A stretch of 64,000 nt of DNA. It comes from an uncultured Acidimicrobiales bacterium (GTDB lineage: Bacteria > Actinomycetota > Acidimicrobiia > Acidimicrobiales > SHLQ01). The notes under the pieces were generated by a model. The model saw nothing but the letters and a program-made list of their open reading frames with translations. It was not told where the DNA came from and did no database searches. A program made the translations under genes and the position numbers. Below, one piece after another: positions 1-8,296 of the stretch. The stretch covers positions 1-64,000 of the forward strand of contig CALHYX010000088.1 of the NCBI GenBank assembly GCA_938041035.1, in the 5' to 3' direction. The first letter of the stretch is position 1. Each line of letters opens with the position of its first letter.

Positions 1-21
1 ACCAGAGTGACCGCGGGCGGG

Positions 22-735
22 TTACCAGGGGTGGGTGGTTCCGTCCCAGCGGACGAAGCGACCCGAGTCGGCCAGGCTCAGGCCATCGATCGTCTCGACG
101 ATCGCGGTGGCCGATTCCAGCGGCGTGAGGGGCGCGGTGTCGCCACCCATATCGGTGCTCACCCACCCGGGGTGCAGCATGACCACGGCTATCCCCTCCC
201 CCGCCAGGGCCGCCGCCGACTTCACGCTCAACATGTTGAGGGCCGCCTTCGACACGCAGTACCCCGTGTCACGGCCGATCGACGCCGCCACCTCCATCGA
301 TCCCAGTTGAGAGCTGATGTTCAACACCAGCGGATCAACCCCGCGGCGAAGCAACGGCAGCACTTCCCGGACCACGACCATTGGCCCGGTGACGTTCACC
401 CGGTTGACCGCGTCGAAGCTGGCGGCATCGAAGTCAAAGGGCCCCCGTTGCTGATCGGCCATGCCGAAACTCCGCCCATCGGCACCGGCGCAGTTGATCA
501 CCAGATCCACGCCGGCGACCTGCTCGCCCAGCTGCGCTATACCGGCAACGATCGACGCCTCGTCGGCGAGATCGAACTGGATGATGCCGGCCGGGCCAAG
601 GGCGAGGAGCGCCTCGGGAGCGGCCTCGCGAGCCGTTCCCCACACGCGATCGCCCCGGTCGATGAGGAGACGGGCCAGTTGATGGCCAAGCCCTCGGTTC
701 GCACCGGTGAGCAGGACCCGTCGAGCGTTGGTCAT
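22..735 (-). CDS. SDR-family NAD(P)-dependent oxidoreductase
   Basis: The 237-residue protein is a classical short-chain dehydrogenase/reductase. It has the Rossmann nucleotide-binding motif TGANRGLG near residue 10, the NCAG motif around residue 81, an NISS strand with the catalytic serine, and the active-site pair in YCVSK. The substrate cannot be read from the sequence. Length is typical of a single-domain cytosolic SDR. It is the last gene seen on the minus strand after icd, separated by 108 bp. No clear ribosome site precedes the ATG, so the start is the least certain part. Confidence 0.85.
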   Translation of the reverse strand: MTNARRVLLTGANRGLGHQLARLLIDRGDRVWGTAREAAPEALLALGPAGIIQFDLADEASIVAGIAQLGEQVAGVDLVINCAGADGRSFGMADQQRGPFDFDAASFDAVNRVNVTGPMVVVREVLPLLRRGVDPLVLNISSQLGSMEVAASIGRDTGYCVSKAALNMLSVKSAAALAGEGIAVVMLHPGWVSTDMGGDTAPLTPLESATAIVETIDGLSLADSGRFVRWDGTTHPW

Positions 736-843
736 GACCGGGCACGCTAGGCAGAACCGGCTTACCCCCGCAACGAATTACGCGATATCTCGGCCTGACC
801 CCGGGCTCACCCGGGACGCGGTCTGACCTGAGCTGACGCCGTC

Positions 844-2040
844 CTAGAGCCGATCGACGATGGCGCTGGCGAACTCCGAGCACTTGACCTCGGTAGCGCC
901 GTCCATCAAACGAGCGAAGTCGTAGGTGACCACTTTGTCGCCGATGGTCTTTTCGACCGCGGCGACGATGTCGTCGGCAGCTTCTTGCCAGCCGAGGTGC
1001 TCAAACATCAACACGCCGGACAACAGCACCGACGACGGGTTGACCTTGTCCTGGCCGGCGTACTTGGGCGCCGTGCCGTGGGTGGCCTCGAACACGCCGT
1101 GGCCGGTGACGTAGTTGATGTTGGCGCCGGGGGCGATACCGATACCGCCGACCTGGGCAGCCAGCGCGTCGGAGAGGTAGTCGCCGTTCAGGTTCATCGT
1201 GGCGATGACGTCGAACTCGGCGGGCCGGGTCAGCACTTGCTGCAGGGCGATATCGGCGATCGCGTCCTGCACGAGAATCTTGTCGCCCGGGTCACCGTCG
1301 CAGTCATCCCAACCGACCGCGACATCGCTGAAGTCCTCGCGCACGAGCTCGTAGCCCCACTTCTGGAACGCGCCCTCGGTGAACTTCATGATGTTGCCCT
1401 TGTGCACCCAGTGCACCCGCTTGCGGTTCCGGCGCACGGCGTACTCGAGGGCGGCGCGCTGCAGCCGTTGCGAACCCGTCTTGGAGATCGGCTTGACCCC
1501 GATGCCGGAGTCGGCCCGGATCTCCCAGCCAAAGGCGTCGTGGAGCAGCTCCATCATCTTCTTGGCTTCCGGCGTACCCGACTCAACCTCGAGTCCGGCA
1601 TAGATGTCTTCGGTGTTCTCCCGGAAGATCACCATGTCGACGAGATTCGGCTCCCGTACCGGCGACGGAACACCGTTGAACCAGCGCACCGGACGCAGGC
1701 AGACGTAGAGGTCCATGATCTGGCGGATGGCGACGTTCAGGCTGCGGAAGCCTCCGCCGATCGGCGTGGTCAGCGGGCCCTTGATACCGATGAGGTACTC
1801 GGTGAACTTGTCGATGGTGTCCTGGGGCAGCCAGTCGCCGGTCTCGTTGAACGCCTTCTCGCCCGCGAGAACTTCCATCCATTCGATCGATTTGCCGTGT
1901 TTCGCGGCGGCCGCATCGAGGACGAGCTTGGCGGCCGGCCAGATGTCGACCCCGGTGCCATCACCCTCGATAAAGGGGATGATCACATCGTCGGGGACGG
2001 TCATCGTGCCGTCGGCGTTCATTACGATCTTGTCTGCCAT
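844..2040 (-). CDS. icd: Isocitrate dehydrogenase [NADP+]
   Basis: Oxidative decarboxylation of isocitrate to 2-oxoglutarate in the TCA cycle; cytosolic homodimer in the family. The 398-residue protein is the E. coli Icd type, not the monomeric 80-kDa type found in many actinobacteria. Visible features are the metal/substrate region IEGDGTG, the substrate-binding and regulatory serine in RSLNVA (Ser100), the HKGNIMKFTEGAF segment, and the NADP-selecting Lys326-Tyr327 in GTAPKYAGQ. The equivalent serine is a kinase target in enteric bacteria; no aceK is seen here. It lies 61 bp downstream of metF, so co-transcription is possible. Confidence 0.97.
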   Translation of the reverse strand: MADKIVMNADGTMTVPDDVIIPFIEGDGTGVDIWPAAKLVLDAAAAKHGKSIEWMEVLAGEKAFNETGDWLPQDTIDKFTEYLIGIKGPLTTPIGGGFRSLNVAIRQIMDLYVCLRPVRWFNGVPSPVREPNLVDMVIFRENTEDIYAGLEVESGTPEAKKMMELLHDAFGWEIRADSGIGVKPISKTGSQRLQRAALEYAVRRNRKRVHWVHKGNIMKFTEGAFQKWGYELVREDFSDVAVGWDDCDGDPGDKILVQDAIADIALQQVLTRPAEFDVIATMNLNGDYLSDALAAQVGGIGIAPGANINYVTGHGVFEATHGTAPKYAGQDKVNPSSVLLSGVLMFEHLGWQEAADDIVAAVEKTIGDKVVTYDFARLMDGATEVKCSEFASAIVDRL

Positions 2041-2101
2041 ATGTGCCTGAGCATATCCGGCCGACTAAACGTCCGCGGGCGAACGGCGCTGGTTCGCGCA
2101 A

Positions 2102-3022
2102 CTACTGCAACGCTGCGTAGGCGGCGGCCGTCGCCTCGGGTTGGTTCAGCGTGTAGAAGTGCAGACCCGGCGCGCCGGCGTCGAGCAGTTCTCCGCAGAG
2201 TTTGACCGTGGCTTCGACGGCGATCTTGAGCCGGTCGTCGCCTTCGGCCGCTTCGAGCCGGGCGAACAGTTCCTCGGGTACCGCGGCCGCGTTCATCCCG
2301 GCGAAACGTCGGATGGTGGCCGGGTTGGTGACCGAGACCACCCCGGGCATCACCGGCGTGTCGACACCGAGCGACGCGAGTTCGTCGACCATCTGCAGGT
2401 AATGGGTTGGATCGAAGAAAAACTGCGTTATGCCGAAGTCTGCCGCCGCCAGTTTGGTGGCGAGGTGGCGGCGATCGGTCGCCCGGTCGATCGAGCGGGG
2501 ATGGACCTCGGGGTGGGCGGCGACGCCGATGGAGAAGTCGGTGTGTTCGCGCACGAGCTCGACCAGCTCGATTGCGTATCGGAAGTCGCCGTCGACACCG
2601 CTGCCGTCGACCGGGGCGTCGCCGGCGAGGGCCAAGACGTTGCGCACGCCGGACGCCGCGTAGTCGTCGAGCAGGGTCAGGATCTCGGCTCGGGTGTGGC
2701 CGACACAGGTGAGGTGCGGCATCGCCGGAAACGGGTTGGCGGTGGTGATATCGACGACGAGATCACGGGTGCGTTCGCGGGTGGACCCTCCGGCCCCGTA
2801 GGTGATCGACACGAAGTCGGGATCCACATCGCCGGCGAGCGCTCCGAGGGTCTTCTCCAGCCCCCGCACCGCGGCGTCCGACGCCGGCGGAAAGAACTCC
2901 AGCGACAACGTTGGACCGGCGGCGAGGAGATCCCCGATGCGGGCAGCCGAGGCCTCCTGCATGCGGCGTGGCCGAACCGGACGCCCGAGGGCGTCGGTGG
3001 AGTTGGAAGAGTGGTCGGTCAT
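2102..3022 (-). CDS. metF: Methylenetetrahydrofolate reductase
   Basis: Reduces 5,10-methylene-THF to 5-methyl-THF for methionine synthesis, using FAD. The ATG at 3022 is chosen because GGGAG sits 8 nt upstream; an in-frame ATG at 3139 would add 39 residues that look like structured leader RNA. The 306-residue product has the MetF barrel motifs LEFFPP near the N terminus, YGAGGSTRERT, HLTCVGH, a GDAP segment carrying the conserved aspartate, and AHPEVHP. The usual LALRGD reads LALAGD. It follows folD, which makes methylene-THF dehydrogenase/cyclohydrolase, so the two genes form a one-carbon unit. Confidence 0.94.
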   Translation of the reverse strand: MTDHSSNSTDALGRPVRPRRMQEASAARIGDLLAAGPTLSLEFFPPASDAAVRGLEKTLGALAGDVDPDFVSITYGAGGSTRERTRDLVVDITTANPFPAMPHLTCVGHTRAEILTLLDDYAASGVRNVLALAGDAPVDGSGVDGDFRYAIELVELVREHTDFSIGVAAHPEVHPRSIDRATDRRHLATKLAAADFGITQFFFDPTHYLQMVDELASLGVDTPVMPGVVSVTNPATIRRFAGMNAAAVPEELFARLEAAEGDDRLKIAVEATVKLCGELLDAGAPGLHFYTLNQPEATAAAYAALQ

Positions 3023-3152
3023 GTGGGCGACTCCCAGGTTGGACGGCAAGGGCCGTCGAACGACGCCAGCGGATGATCGTGCAGTCATCCCGGTGGCCTT
3101 GGTGGAGTCGCAGCCCATCTGAGCAGCGACGTTTCCCACTATACGGGAAACG
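3023..3152 (-). promoter_or_regulatory. metF leader with palindrome and three hairpins
   Basis: A perfect inverted repeat CGTTTCCC-N7-GGGAAACG lies at 3130-3152. On the minus strand its spacer contains TATAGT (3143-3138), a good -10 element, so it may be an operator overlapping the promoter. Downstream the predicted leader has three small hairpins: GTCGC/GCGAC (3107-3130), GGATGA/TCATCC (3071-3090) and GACGGC-CCTT-GCCGTC (3042-3057), the last just ahead of the ribosome site. I could not match it to SAM, SAH or cobalamin riboswitch consensus sequences. Confidence 0.4.
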
Positions 3153-3163
3153 CTACGGCATTG

Positions 3164-4021
3164 CTAGTCGCTCACCCGCTCGGCGGCCGCAACGGTATTG
3201 CGCAGCAAGAGCGCGACGGTGGTGGGGCCGACACCACCGAGCCGCGGGGTAACCCACGAAGCGACGTCCTCGACCGCTTCGTCGACATCGGGAAGCAACC
3301 GACGTCCCTCCCAGCTCAACCCACCGCTGATGACCACCGCGCCCGGCTTCACCATGTCCGCGGTGACGCAACTCGGCCGGCCGACCGCGGCGACGACGAT
3401 GTCGGCTTCGCGGGTGTGGGCGCCGATGTCGTCGACCCCGGTGTGGACCACGGTGACCGCCGCGTTGGCTCCGGCCTGTTTGGTGGTCAACAACAACGAC
3501 AGCGGGCGGCCGAGCGTGGGACCGCGGCCGACCACGCAGACCCGTTTGCCCACGGTATCGATGCCGTAGTGCACGAGCATCGCCTGGATGCCGGCGGGGG
3601 TGCAGGGCACCGGTCCGTCCTGTTGCAACACCAGCTTGCCCAGGTTCATCGGATGGAGCCCGTCGGCGTCCTTGCCGGGGTCCATGGCGGCGAGGGCCTC
3701 GTTGAAGTCGAAGCCGTTCGGCAACGGGTGCTGGATGATGTACCCGTGCACCGCCGGGTCGGCGTTCAGGTCGGCGACCGCGGCCAGCAGGTCGGCCTGG
3801 GTGGCGGTTGTCGGCAATTCGACGTTGACCGACGCAATACCGACCCGTTCGCAGGTTTCGTGCTTTTTGCGGACGTATCCGGCCGACGCTTCATCGTCGC
3901 CGACGAGCACGGTCGCCAGCCCCACGGTGATGCCGCGTTCGGCGAGGGCGCCAACGCGGGTGGTGACATCGTCGAGAACCGCGTCGGCGACGGGCCCTCC
4001 GGCAAGAAACTGAGCGGACAT
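3164..4021 (-). CDS. folD: Bifunctional methylene-THF dehydrogenase/cyclohydrolase
   Basis: Interconverts 5,10-methylene-THF, methenyl-THF and 10-formyl-THF, supplying formyl groups to PurN and PurH encoded just upstream. The 285-residue product from ATG 4021 has YVRKKHETC with the catalytic Tyr and Lys, IIQHPLP in place of the usual QLPLP, the DPGKDADGLHP substrate loop, the nucleotide motif VVGRGPTLGRP and the C-terminal PRLGGVGPTTVALLL. The usual DVG(I/T) loop before it is degenerate. An upstream in-frame start at 4087 is less likely because that extension runs into the intergenic repeat array. Confidence 0.95.
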   Translation of the reverse strand: MSAQFLAGGPVADAVLDDVTTRVGALAERGITVGLATVLVGDDEASAGYVRKKHETCERVGIASVNVELPTTATQADLLAAVADLNADPAVHGYIIQHPLPNGFDFNEALAAMDPGKDADGLHPMNLGKLVLQQDGPVPCTPAGIQAMLVHYGIDTVGKRVCVVGRGPTLGRPLSLLLTTKQAGANAAVTVVHTGVDDIGAHTREADIVVAAVGRPSCVTADMVKPGAVVISGGLSWEGRRLLPDVDEAVEDVASWVTPRLGGVGPTTVALLLRNTVAAAERVSD

Positions 4022-4063
4022 CCCCGCACAGTACCCGCCACTTTGGAGCAGCACGTCGACGCC

Positions 4064-4403
4064 CCCGCAGGGTGCACTACCCCTCACGGCCCGAGAGCGC
4101 CGCGGGATGCTCAGCCCTCAACCGCCAAGGCCCCAAAGGCCGACCGAGATGAGTATCCCGCGAGGCAAAAGCGCCCGCAGGATGCACAAACCCACAACGC
4201 CACACGGAGCAGGTGACGATCCGACAGAAGCAAAAGCGCCCACGGGGTACACAAACCCGCAACGCCAAACGGAGCAGGTGACGATCCCACAGAAGCAAAA
4301 GCGCCCGGCGCTGATTCAAACCGCCCCGCACAACTAAACGAGCTGAGGATCCCACAGAAGCAAAAGCGCCCGCGGGGTGCACAAACCCACAACGCCAAAC
4401 GGA
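4064..4403. repeat. 65-bp intergenic tandem repeat array
   Basis: Four copies of a unit begin with GCAAAAGCGCCC at 4165, 4230, 4295 and 4360, exactly 65 bp apart; the last is cut off at about 4403, just before the purH stop codon. The common unit continues CGCGGGGTGCACAAACCC, then an AACGCCAAACGGAGC segment and GATCCCACAGAA. A degenerate copy lies at 4101-4164 and a partial one at about 4064-4090. Read on the minus strand, downstream of purH, each unit offers a short GC-rich hairpin around CCCGCGGG followed by TTTT, so the array could act as serial weak terminators. It fills most of the 388-bp gap between purH and folD; I see no gene there. Confidence 0.85.
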
Positions 4404-4409
4404 AAAAGT

Positions 4410-5966
4410 TCAGTGTTTGAAGTGGCGTTCGCCGGTGAACACCATGGCCATGCCGTGCTCGTTGGCGGCGGCGATGACCTCGTCATCTCGGACCGAGCCG
4501 CCCGGTTGCACAACGGCTGTGCAGCCCGCGGAGGCGGCCGCGTCGAGCCCGTCGCGGAACGGGAAGAAGGCATCGCTGGCGCAGGCACCGCCGACCGCTC
4601 GCCCATCGGCTTTGTCGGCCGCGATGCGGCCCGCGTCGCGGCGGTTCTGCTGACCGGCGCCGATCCCGACCGCCTGACCGTCCTTGACCATCACGATGCA
4701 GTTTGAGCTCACCCGGGCCGCGAGGCGCCAAGCAAACTCCAGATCGATCCACTCGGCCTCGGTCGGCGACCGATCGGTGGCCACCTGCCAGGCCTCGCGA
4801 TCGACGACGACCCGGTCGGCCGTTTGCACGAGGAACCCGCCATCAACGGTCCGGATGTCGAGCAGCGGTGACCCCGGCGGCGGCGACTCGATCACCCGCA
4901 GGTTCTTCTTCTCGAGCAGCTTGGCGAGCGCCGCCGGTTCGTAGCTCGGGGCCACCACCACTTCGGTGAACACGCCGGAGAGCGCCTCGGCCAGGGCGAG
5001 GGGTAACTCCCCGTTCACGGCGACGATGCCGCCGAAGGCGGAGATCGGGTCGCCTTCGTGGGCGAGTCGGTACGCCTCGGTCAGATCGCCCGCCACGGCC
5101 GCACCGCACGGGTTGGCGTGCTTTATGACAACGGCGGTCGGTTCGGTACCGAGGGCGTAGACCAGCTGATGAGCGGCCTCGGTGTCGAACACGTTCAGAT
5201 ACGACATGGCCTTGCCGCCGTGTTGGGTTGCTCGGTCCCACCAACCCTCCTGCTGGGCAAACCGGTAGCGAGCTCCGGTCTGATGCGGGTTCTCGCCGTA
5301 GCGGAGGTCGGCGACCCGGTCGAGCGCCAGGTGCAATGAGTCCGGCAGCGGGTCGGTCCGATCGCTGGCCTCGTCGGTATCGTCGAACCAGGAGACCACG
5401 GACGCGTCGTAGGCTGCGGTGTGGGCGAAGGCATTGCGCGCCAGTCGGCGACGGGTGGCGGTCGAAAGCTCACCGTCGGCCCGTAGCTCCTCCAGGACGG
5501 TGGGATAGTCGGCCGGGTCGACGACGACACCGACGAACTCATGATTTTTCGCCGCGGCCCGCACCATGGTCGGACCACCGATGTCGATCAGTTCCTCGCG
5601 CCGCTGCGCACCGTGTTCGAAGTCATCGACGTTGGACTGGAACGGGTACAGATTGCCGACGACCAGGTCGATCGGATCGATGCCATGGGTCTCGAGGTCG
5701 GCCCGATGCTCCGGGTCGTTGCGGTCGGCGAGAAGACCTCCGTGGATGCGTGGATGCAACGTGACCACCCGGTGCCCGAGCATGATCGGTGAACCGGTGT
5801 ACTCGGCCACATCGGTGACCGCGATGCCGGCTTCACCGATCGCGCGAGCGGTTCCGCCGCTCGAGATCAGCTGCCACCCGAGTTCGGACAGCCCGCGGGC
5901 CAGGCCGACCACCCCGGTCTTGTCGTAGACGGACAGCAGAGCTCGCTTGGCGGGTTGTTCACTCAC
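4410..5966 (-). CDS. purH: Bifunctional AICAR formyltransferase / IMP cyclohydrolase
   Basis: Catalyses the last two steps of IMP synthesis. The GTG start at 5966 overlaps the purN stop as GTGA and gives 518 residues, the normal family length; no ATG is available near the conserved N terminus. The N-terminal MGS-like cyclohydrolase half has SVYDKTG, NLYPF and AAAKNH. The C-terminal transformylase half has the catalytic Lys282-His283 in IKHANPCG. In the cyclohydrolase motif normally read as RVKTLHP, this protein has RVVTLHP, so Val68 replaces the usual lysine. The formyl donor comes from the folD pathway next door. Confidence 0.96.
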   Translation of the reverse strand: MSEQPAKRALLSVYDKTGVVGLARGLSELGWQLISSGGTARAIGEAGIAVTDVAEYTGSPIMLGHRVVTLHPRIHGGLLADRNDPEHRADLETHGIDPIDLVVGNLYPFQSNVDDFEHGAQRREELIDIGGPTMVRAAAKNHEFVGVVVDPADYPTVLEELRADGELSTATRRRLARNAFAHTAAYDASVVSWFDDTDEASDRTDPLPDSLHLALDRVADLRYGENPHQTGARYRFAQQEGWWDRATQHGGKAMSYLNVFDTEAAHQLVYALGTEPTAVVIKHANPCGAAVAGDLTEAYRLAHEGDPISAFGGIVAVNGELPLALAEALSGVFTEVVVAPSYEPAALAKLLEKKNLRVIESPPPGSPLLDIRTVDGGFLVQTADRVVVDREAWQVATDRSPTEAEWIDLEFAWRLAARVSSNCIVMVKDGQAVGIGAGQQNRRDAGRIAADKADGRAVGGACASDAFFPFRDGLDAAASAGCTAVVQPGGSVRDDEVIAAANEHGMAMVFTGERHFKH

Positions 5967-6550
5967 GTAACCGGTTCCTCGGTGGTTTCGGCGACCGACC
6001 CTCGGGCGAGGATCGAACGCAGGGTTTCGACATAGATGCGGCGTTCGACCGCCTTGATGCGTTCGTGCAGGCTTGCTTCGGTGTCGTCCGGTTCCACGAC
6101 GACGGCCTCCTGGGCGAGGATCGGCCCGTCGTCGACTTCGGCGGTGGCGACGTGCAGGGTGCACCCGGTGACCTTCACCCCGTAGGCGAGGGCATCGCGA
6201 ACGGCGTGCCAGCCCTTGAACGATGGCAGCAGCGCCGGGTGGGTGTTGAGGATGCGGCCCCCGAAGGGTTCGTAGATCGACGGGGCCAGGATCGTGCCGA
6301 ATCCGGCCATGGCGACCAGGTCGATTTCGGCCTCGGTAAGGGCGGCGGTGACCAGGTCGGTGTAACCGGCCCGGTCGAAGTCGGCGCCGAAGCTGGCGCG
6401 ATCGAGCAGCCGGGCTTCCGCCCCGTGATCGGCGGCGATGTCGGTGGCCGCACAGTCCCGATCGACCAGCACCAGAGACACCGGGATGCCCGCGTTCAGA
6501 ATGGCTTCGAGAATACTGCCGCTTCCGGAAGCGAGGACTGCCAACCGCAC
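5963..6550 (-). CDS. purN: Phosphoribosylglycinamide formyltransferase (GART)
   Basis: Transfers formyl from 10-formyl-THF to GAR in purine synthesis. The 195-residue length is normal for PurN. It has the N-terminal LASGSGS phosphate-binding loop, NTHPALLP with catalytic Asn102 and His104, and the conserved aspartate in VDDGPI near residue 140. Its TGA overlaps the purH GTG by 4 bp, implying coupled translation. The order purN-purH is the common actinobacterial one. Confidence 0.96.
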   Translation of the reverse strand: MRLAVLASGSGSILEAILNAGIPVSLVLVDRDCAATDIAADHGAEARLLDRASFGADFDRAGYTDLVTAALTEAEIDLVAMAGFGTILAPSIYEPFGGRILNTHPALLPSFKGWHAVRDALAYGVKVTGCTLHVATAEVDDGPILAQEAVVVEPDDTEASLHERIKAVERRIYVETLRSILARGSVAETTEEPVT

Positions 6551-6847
6551 GGCGCGAACTTAGCCGGTTCGCACCGTGGGGTTAGCTGTCGGACGGTTTC
6601 GGCCGCGAATCCGGATGGGTCCGCTCGGCCCGGTCGCATCGGACCGGCGAGTGCGGGTCGACCCGCCCGGACCGAGACCAACGGATCGACCCGTCCGGAC
6701 CGAGACCGACGGGTCGACCCGTCCGGACCGGGGAGTGTGGATCGGCCCATCCGGACCGGCCCGTTCAGCTCTCTTCTCGCCGGCTCGGCCCGTGCTTACC
6801 GTCACGGCAAAGCGACGGATGCAAAAGCGTCCGGAAGGAATGGAAGC
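6551..6847. repeat. Intergenic region with 28-bp tandem repeats
   Basis: The 297-bp gap between the divergent purN and the secreted-protein gene holds four adjoining 28-bp units at 6654-6681, 6682-6709, 6710-6737 and 6738-6765, with a degenerate copy just upstream from about 6631. Each has a core of GG(A/G)TCG(A/G)CCC(A/G)(C/T)CCGGACCG; TCCGGA and GGTCGACC are palindromic. After 6765 the sequence becomes less repetitive, and GGAAGG precedes the ATG at 6848. No gene is supported here. Confidence 0.7.
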
Positions 6848-8110
6848 ATGATGAAACGAGTCGGTTGGGTGTCGGTACTGACACTCGCACTGTTGTTTGC
6901 GGGCGCACCCGCGTCCGTGGCCCAGGGGGCCATGCAAGGGGATGCGGGACCTCCGGGGGTCGAGACGGAAGTAGCGACCGGGGCCATGATCGAGGAGATC
7001 GCTAACGCGGACGAAGCCTCAATCGACGAATACCTCGAGCGTTCCGCCGCGACGGGTGCGCTCATCGACCGGGCTGCCGTTCGCTCTTACACCACCCCTG
7101 CCGGCGTCCTCGTGCACGCAACGGCGGATGTCGAAGTCCTCGAGGTGGTCACCGAGGTGACCACGGGCGACGACGGCGACGGGTCGTACGAGGAAACGAG
7201 CATCGCGGTGGAAACCGCCGAGGTCGAGGCGGCCCCGATCGCCGACGATGCAGCCGACGACGCACCCGCTGACGACGATGGTTTGTCGACGCACGCGCCG
7301 GGAACCACCGACGACGCCTCCGGCCTTGACACCGATGCCGACGTCCCGGCGCCACCCGGCGATTCCGGCGCAGCTGACGCCGGGCTGACCACCGATGAGC
7401 CCGCGGCAGACACGGCTTCGGAGCCCGCTCCCGCAGCGGATCCACTCGCCGGGGCTGACCTCGACGTTCGGGTGCCGGAAGGGCCGGGTTCCCAGATCAG
7501 CCTGGTCGGCCTCGCCACGAACCGCTGCCAGTTCTACCGCGCGAGCTACAACTCGGGCAGCGACAAGTACAAGAACACCATGCATGCGTGTTACAGCCGG
7601 TACCGCGTCGATGGCGGCAACGGCACCCGCTCGTTGGGCCAAGCCGATGACGATGGCAGCAACTGGCGGGACTTCTACACCTTGCGCCGCTGGGCCACCA
7701 TTACCCCGAACCAGGACATCTTCCAGGACTACTTCGTTCGGGGTGGTGAGGTGGAGGCGACGCCGACGTCGCACACGACGGGCAGCCTCAACTCGGGGCT
7801 GATCGACTGGGCGCCGAAGAGCGGGGCCTGCGGGGGGACGGCAACCTTCAGCTTTGCGGGTGTCGGTCTTCCGGTGAGCGTGCCCGTCTGCTCGAGCGGA
7901 ACCGATATCAATCTGGGCAACTCGAACGGCTATTTCCGCAGCAAGTACAGCTGCACCGTCTGCGGCGGCGGTACCCGGGCCGTGGGATTCCACATTGCGG
8001 TGGAGATCACGCAGGGCCACAGCTCCGCCAACTGGACCTACCGGAACAAGGCATCGTTCCGCAAGAACCTCTCGACGACGACGGCGAGCATCGACGCCTC
8101 GCAGAAGTAA
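6848..8110 (+). CDS. Secreted Ala/Asp-rich protein with Cys-rich C-terminal domain
   Basis: I do not recognise this 420-residue protein. ATG 6848 is chosen for the GGAAGG site upstream and because the product then begins with a signal peptide (basic MMKR, hydrophobic core, AQG near residue 25). A low-complexity acidic stretch rich in Ala, Asp, Glu, Pro and Thr covers about residues 95-205. A C-terminal domain of about 200 residues follows, with two cysteine pairs (NRCQFY and HACYS; YSCTVCGGG) and many Gly, Ser and aromatic residues, suggesting a disulphide-bonded extracellular fold. It starts the exported-protein cluster. Confidence 0.8.
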   Translation: MMKRVGWVSVLTLALLFAGAPASVAQGAMQGDAGPPGVETEVATGAMIEEIANADEASIDEYLERSAATGALIDRAAVRSYTTPAGVLVHATADVEVLEVVTEVTTGDDGDGSYEETSIAVETAEVEAAPIADDAADDAPADDDGLSTHAPGTTDDASGLDTDADVPAPPGDSGAADAGLTTDEPAADTASEPAPAADPLAGADLDVRVPEGPGSQISLVGLATNRCQFYRASYNSGSDKYKNTMHACYSRYRVDGGNGTRSLGQADDDGSNWRDFYTLRRWATITPNQDIFQDYFVRGGEVEATPTSHTTGSLNSGLIDWAPKSGACGGTATFSFAGVGLPVSVPVCSSGTDINLGNSNGYFRSKYSCTVCGGGTRAVGFHIAVEITQGHSSANWTYRNKASFRKNLSTTTASIDASQK

Positions 8111-8129
8111 CGGGAACGGACAGGTCCGC

Positions 8130-8171
8130 GGGGACCGGTCCGGTGGGACAGGTGCAACCGCACCGGTCCCC
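8130..8171. repeat. Inverted repeat after the secreted-protein gene
   Basis: GGGGACCGG at 8130-8138 is complementary to CCGGTCCCC at 8163-8171, with a nested hairpin GGTGC-AACC-GCACC at 8151-8164. It lies 20 bp after the stop codon at 8110 and could stabilise or end the transcript. No T-tract follows, so a standard intrinsic terminator is not shown. Confidence 0.4.
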
Positions 8172-8242
8172 CGGGCCGGGCCCGACCGGCCCTCTTCCCG
8201 AGGGCCCGCCGCGCCCGTACGTTCACGACAGTCGGCGCGGCC

Positions 8243-8277
8243 GCCCGTCATTCGACACTGATGCCCGTCATTCGACA
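8243..8277 (+). repeat. 15-bp direct repeat upstream of hydrolase gene
   Basis: GCCCGTCATTCGACA occurs at 8243-8257 and again at 8263-8277, 20 bp apart, and ends 19 bp before the start codon at 8297. Two helical turns of spacing would suit a repeated regulator site, but it may be a chance local duplication. Confidence 0.5.
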
Positions 8278-8296
8278 TTTCCATCGAGGAACGTTT

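Noticed and set aside
3023..3152. SAM, SAH or cobalamin riboswitch upstream of metF
   Set aside because: Only a few bases resemble the SAH type; the conserved cores of these classes are missing. Kept as an unassigned leader.
4064..4403. CRISPR array
   Set aside because: The whole 65-bp unit repeats, with no unique spacers and no cas genes nearby.
4077..4606. Several overlapping minus-strand frames across the 65-bp repeats, with repeated CTPRALLLLWD-like peptides
   Set aside because: They are translations of the DNA repeat in shifting frames, lack ribosome sites and run into purH or folD; a repeat array explains them better.
5967..6164. A 66-residue N-terminal extension of PurH to the ATG at 6164
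   Set aside because: The extension is Arg-rich and overlaps purN; the GTG at 5966 overlaps the purN stop and gives the normal length.
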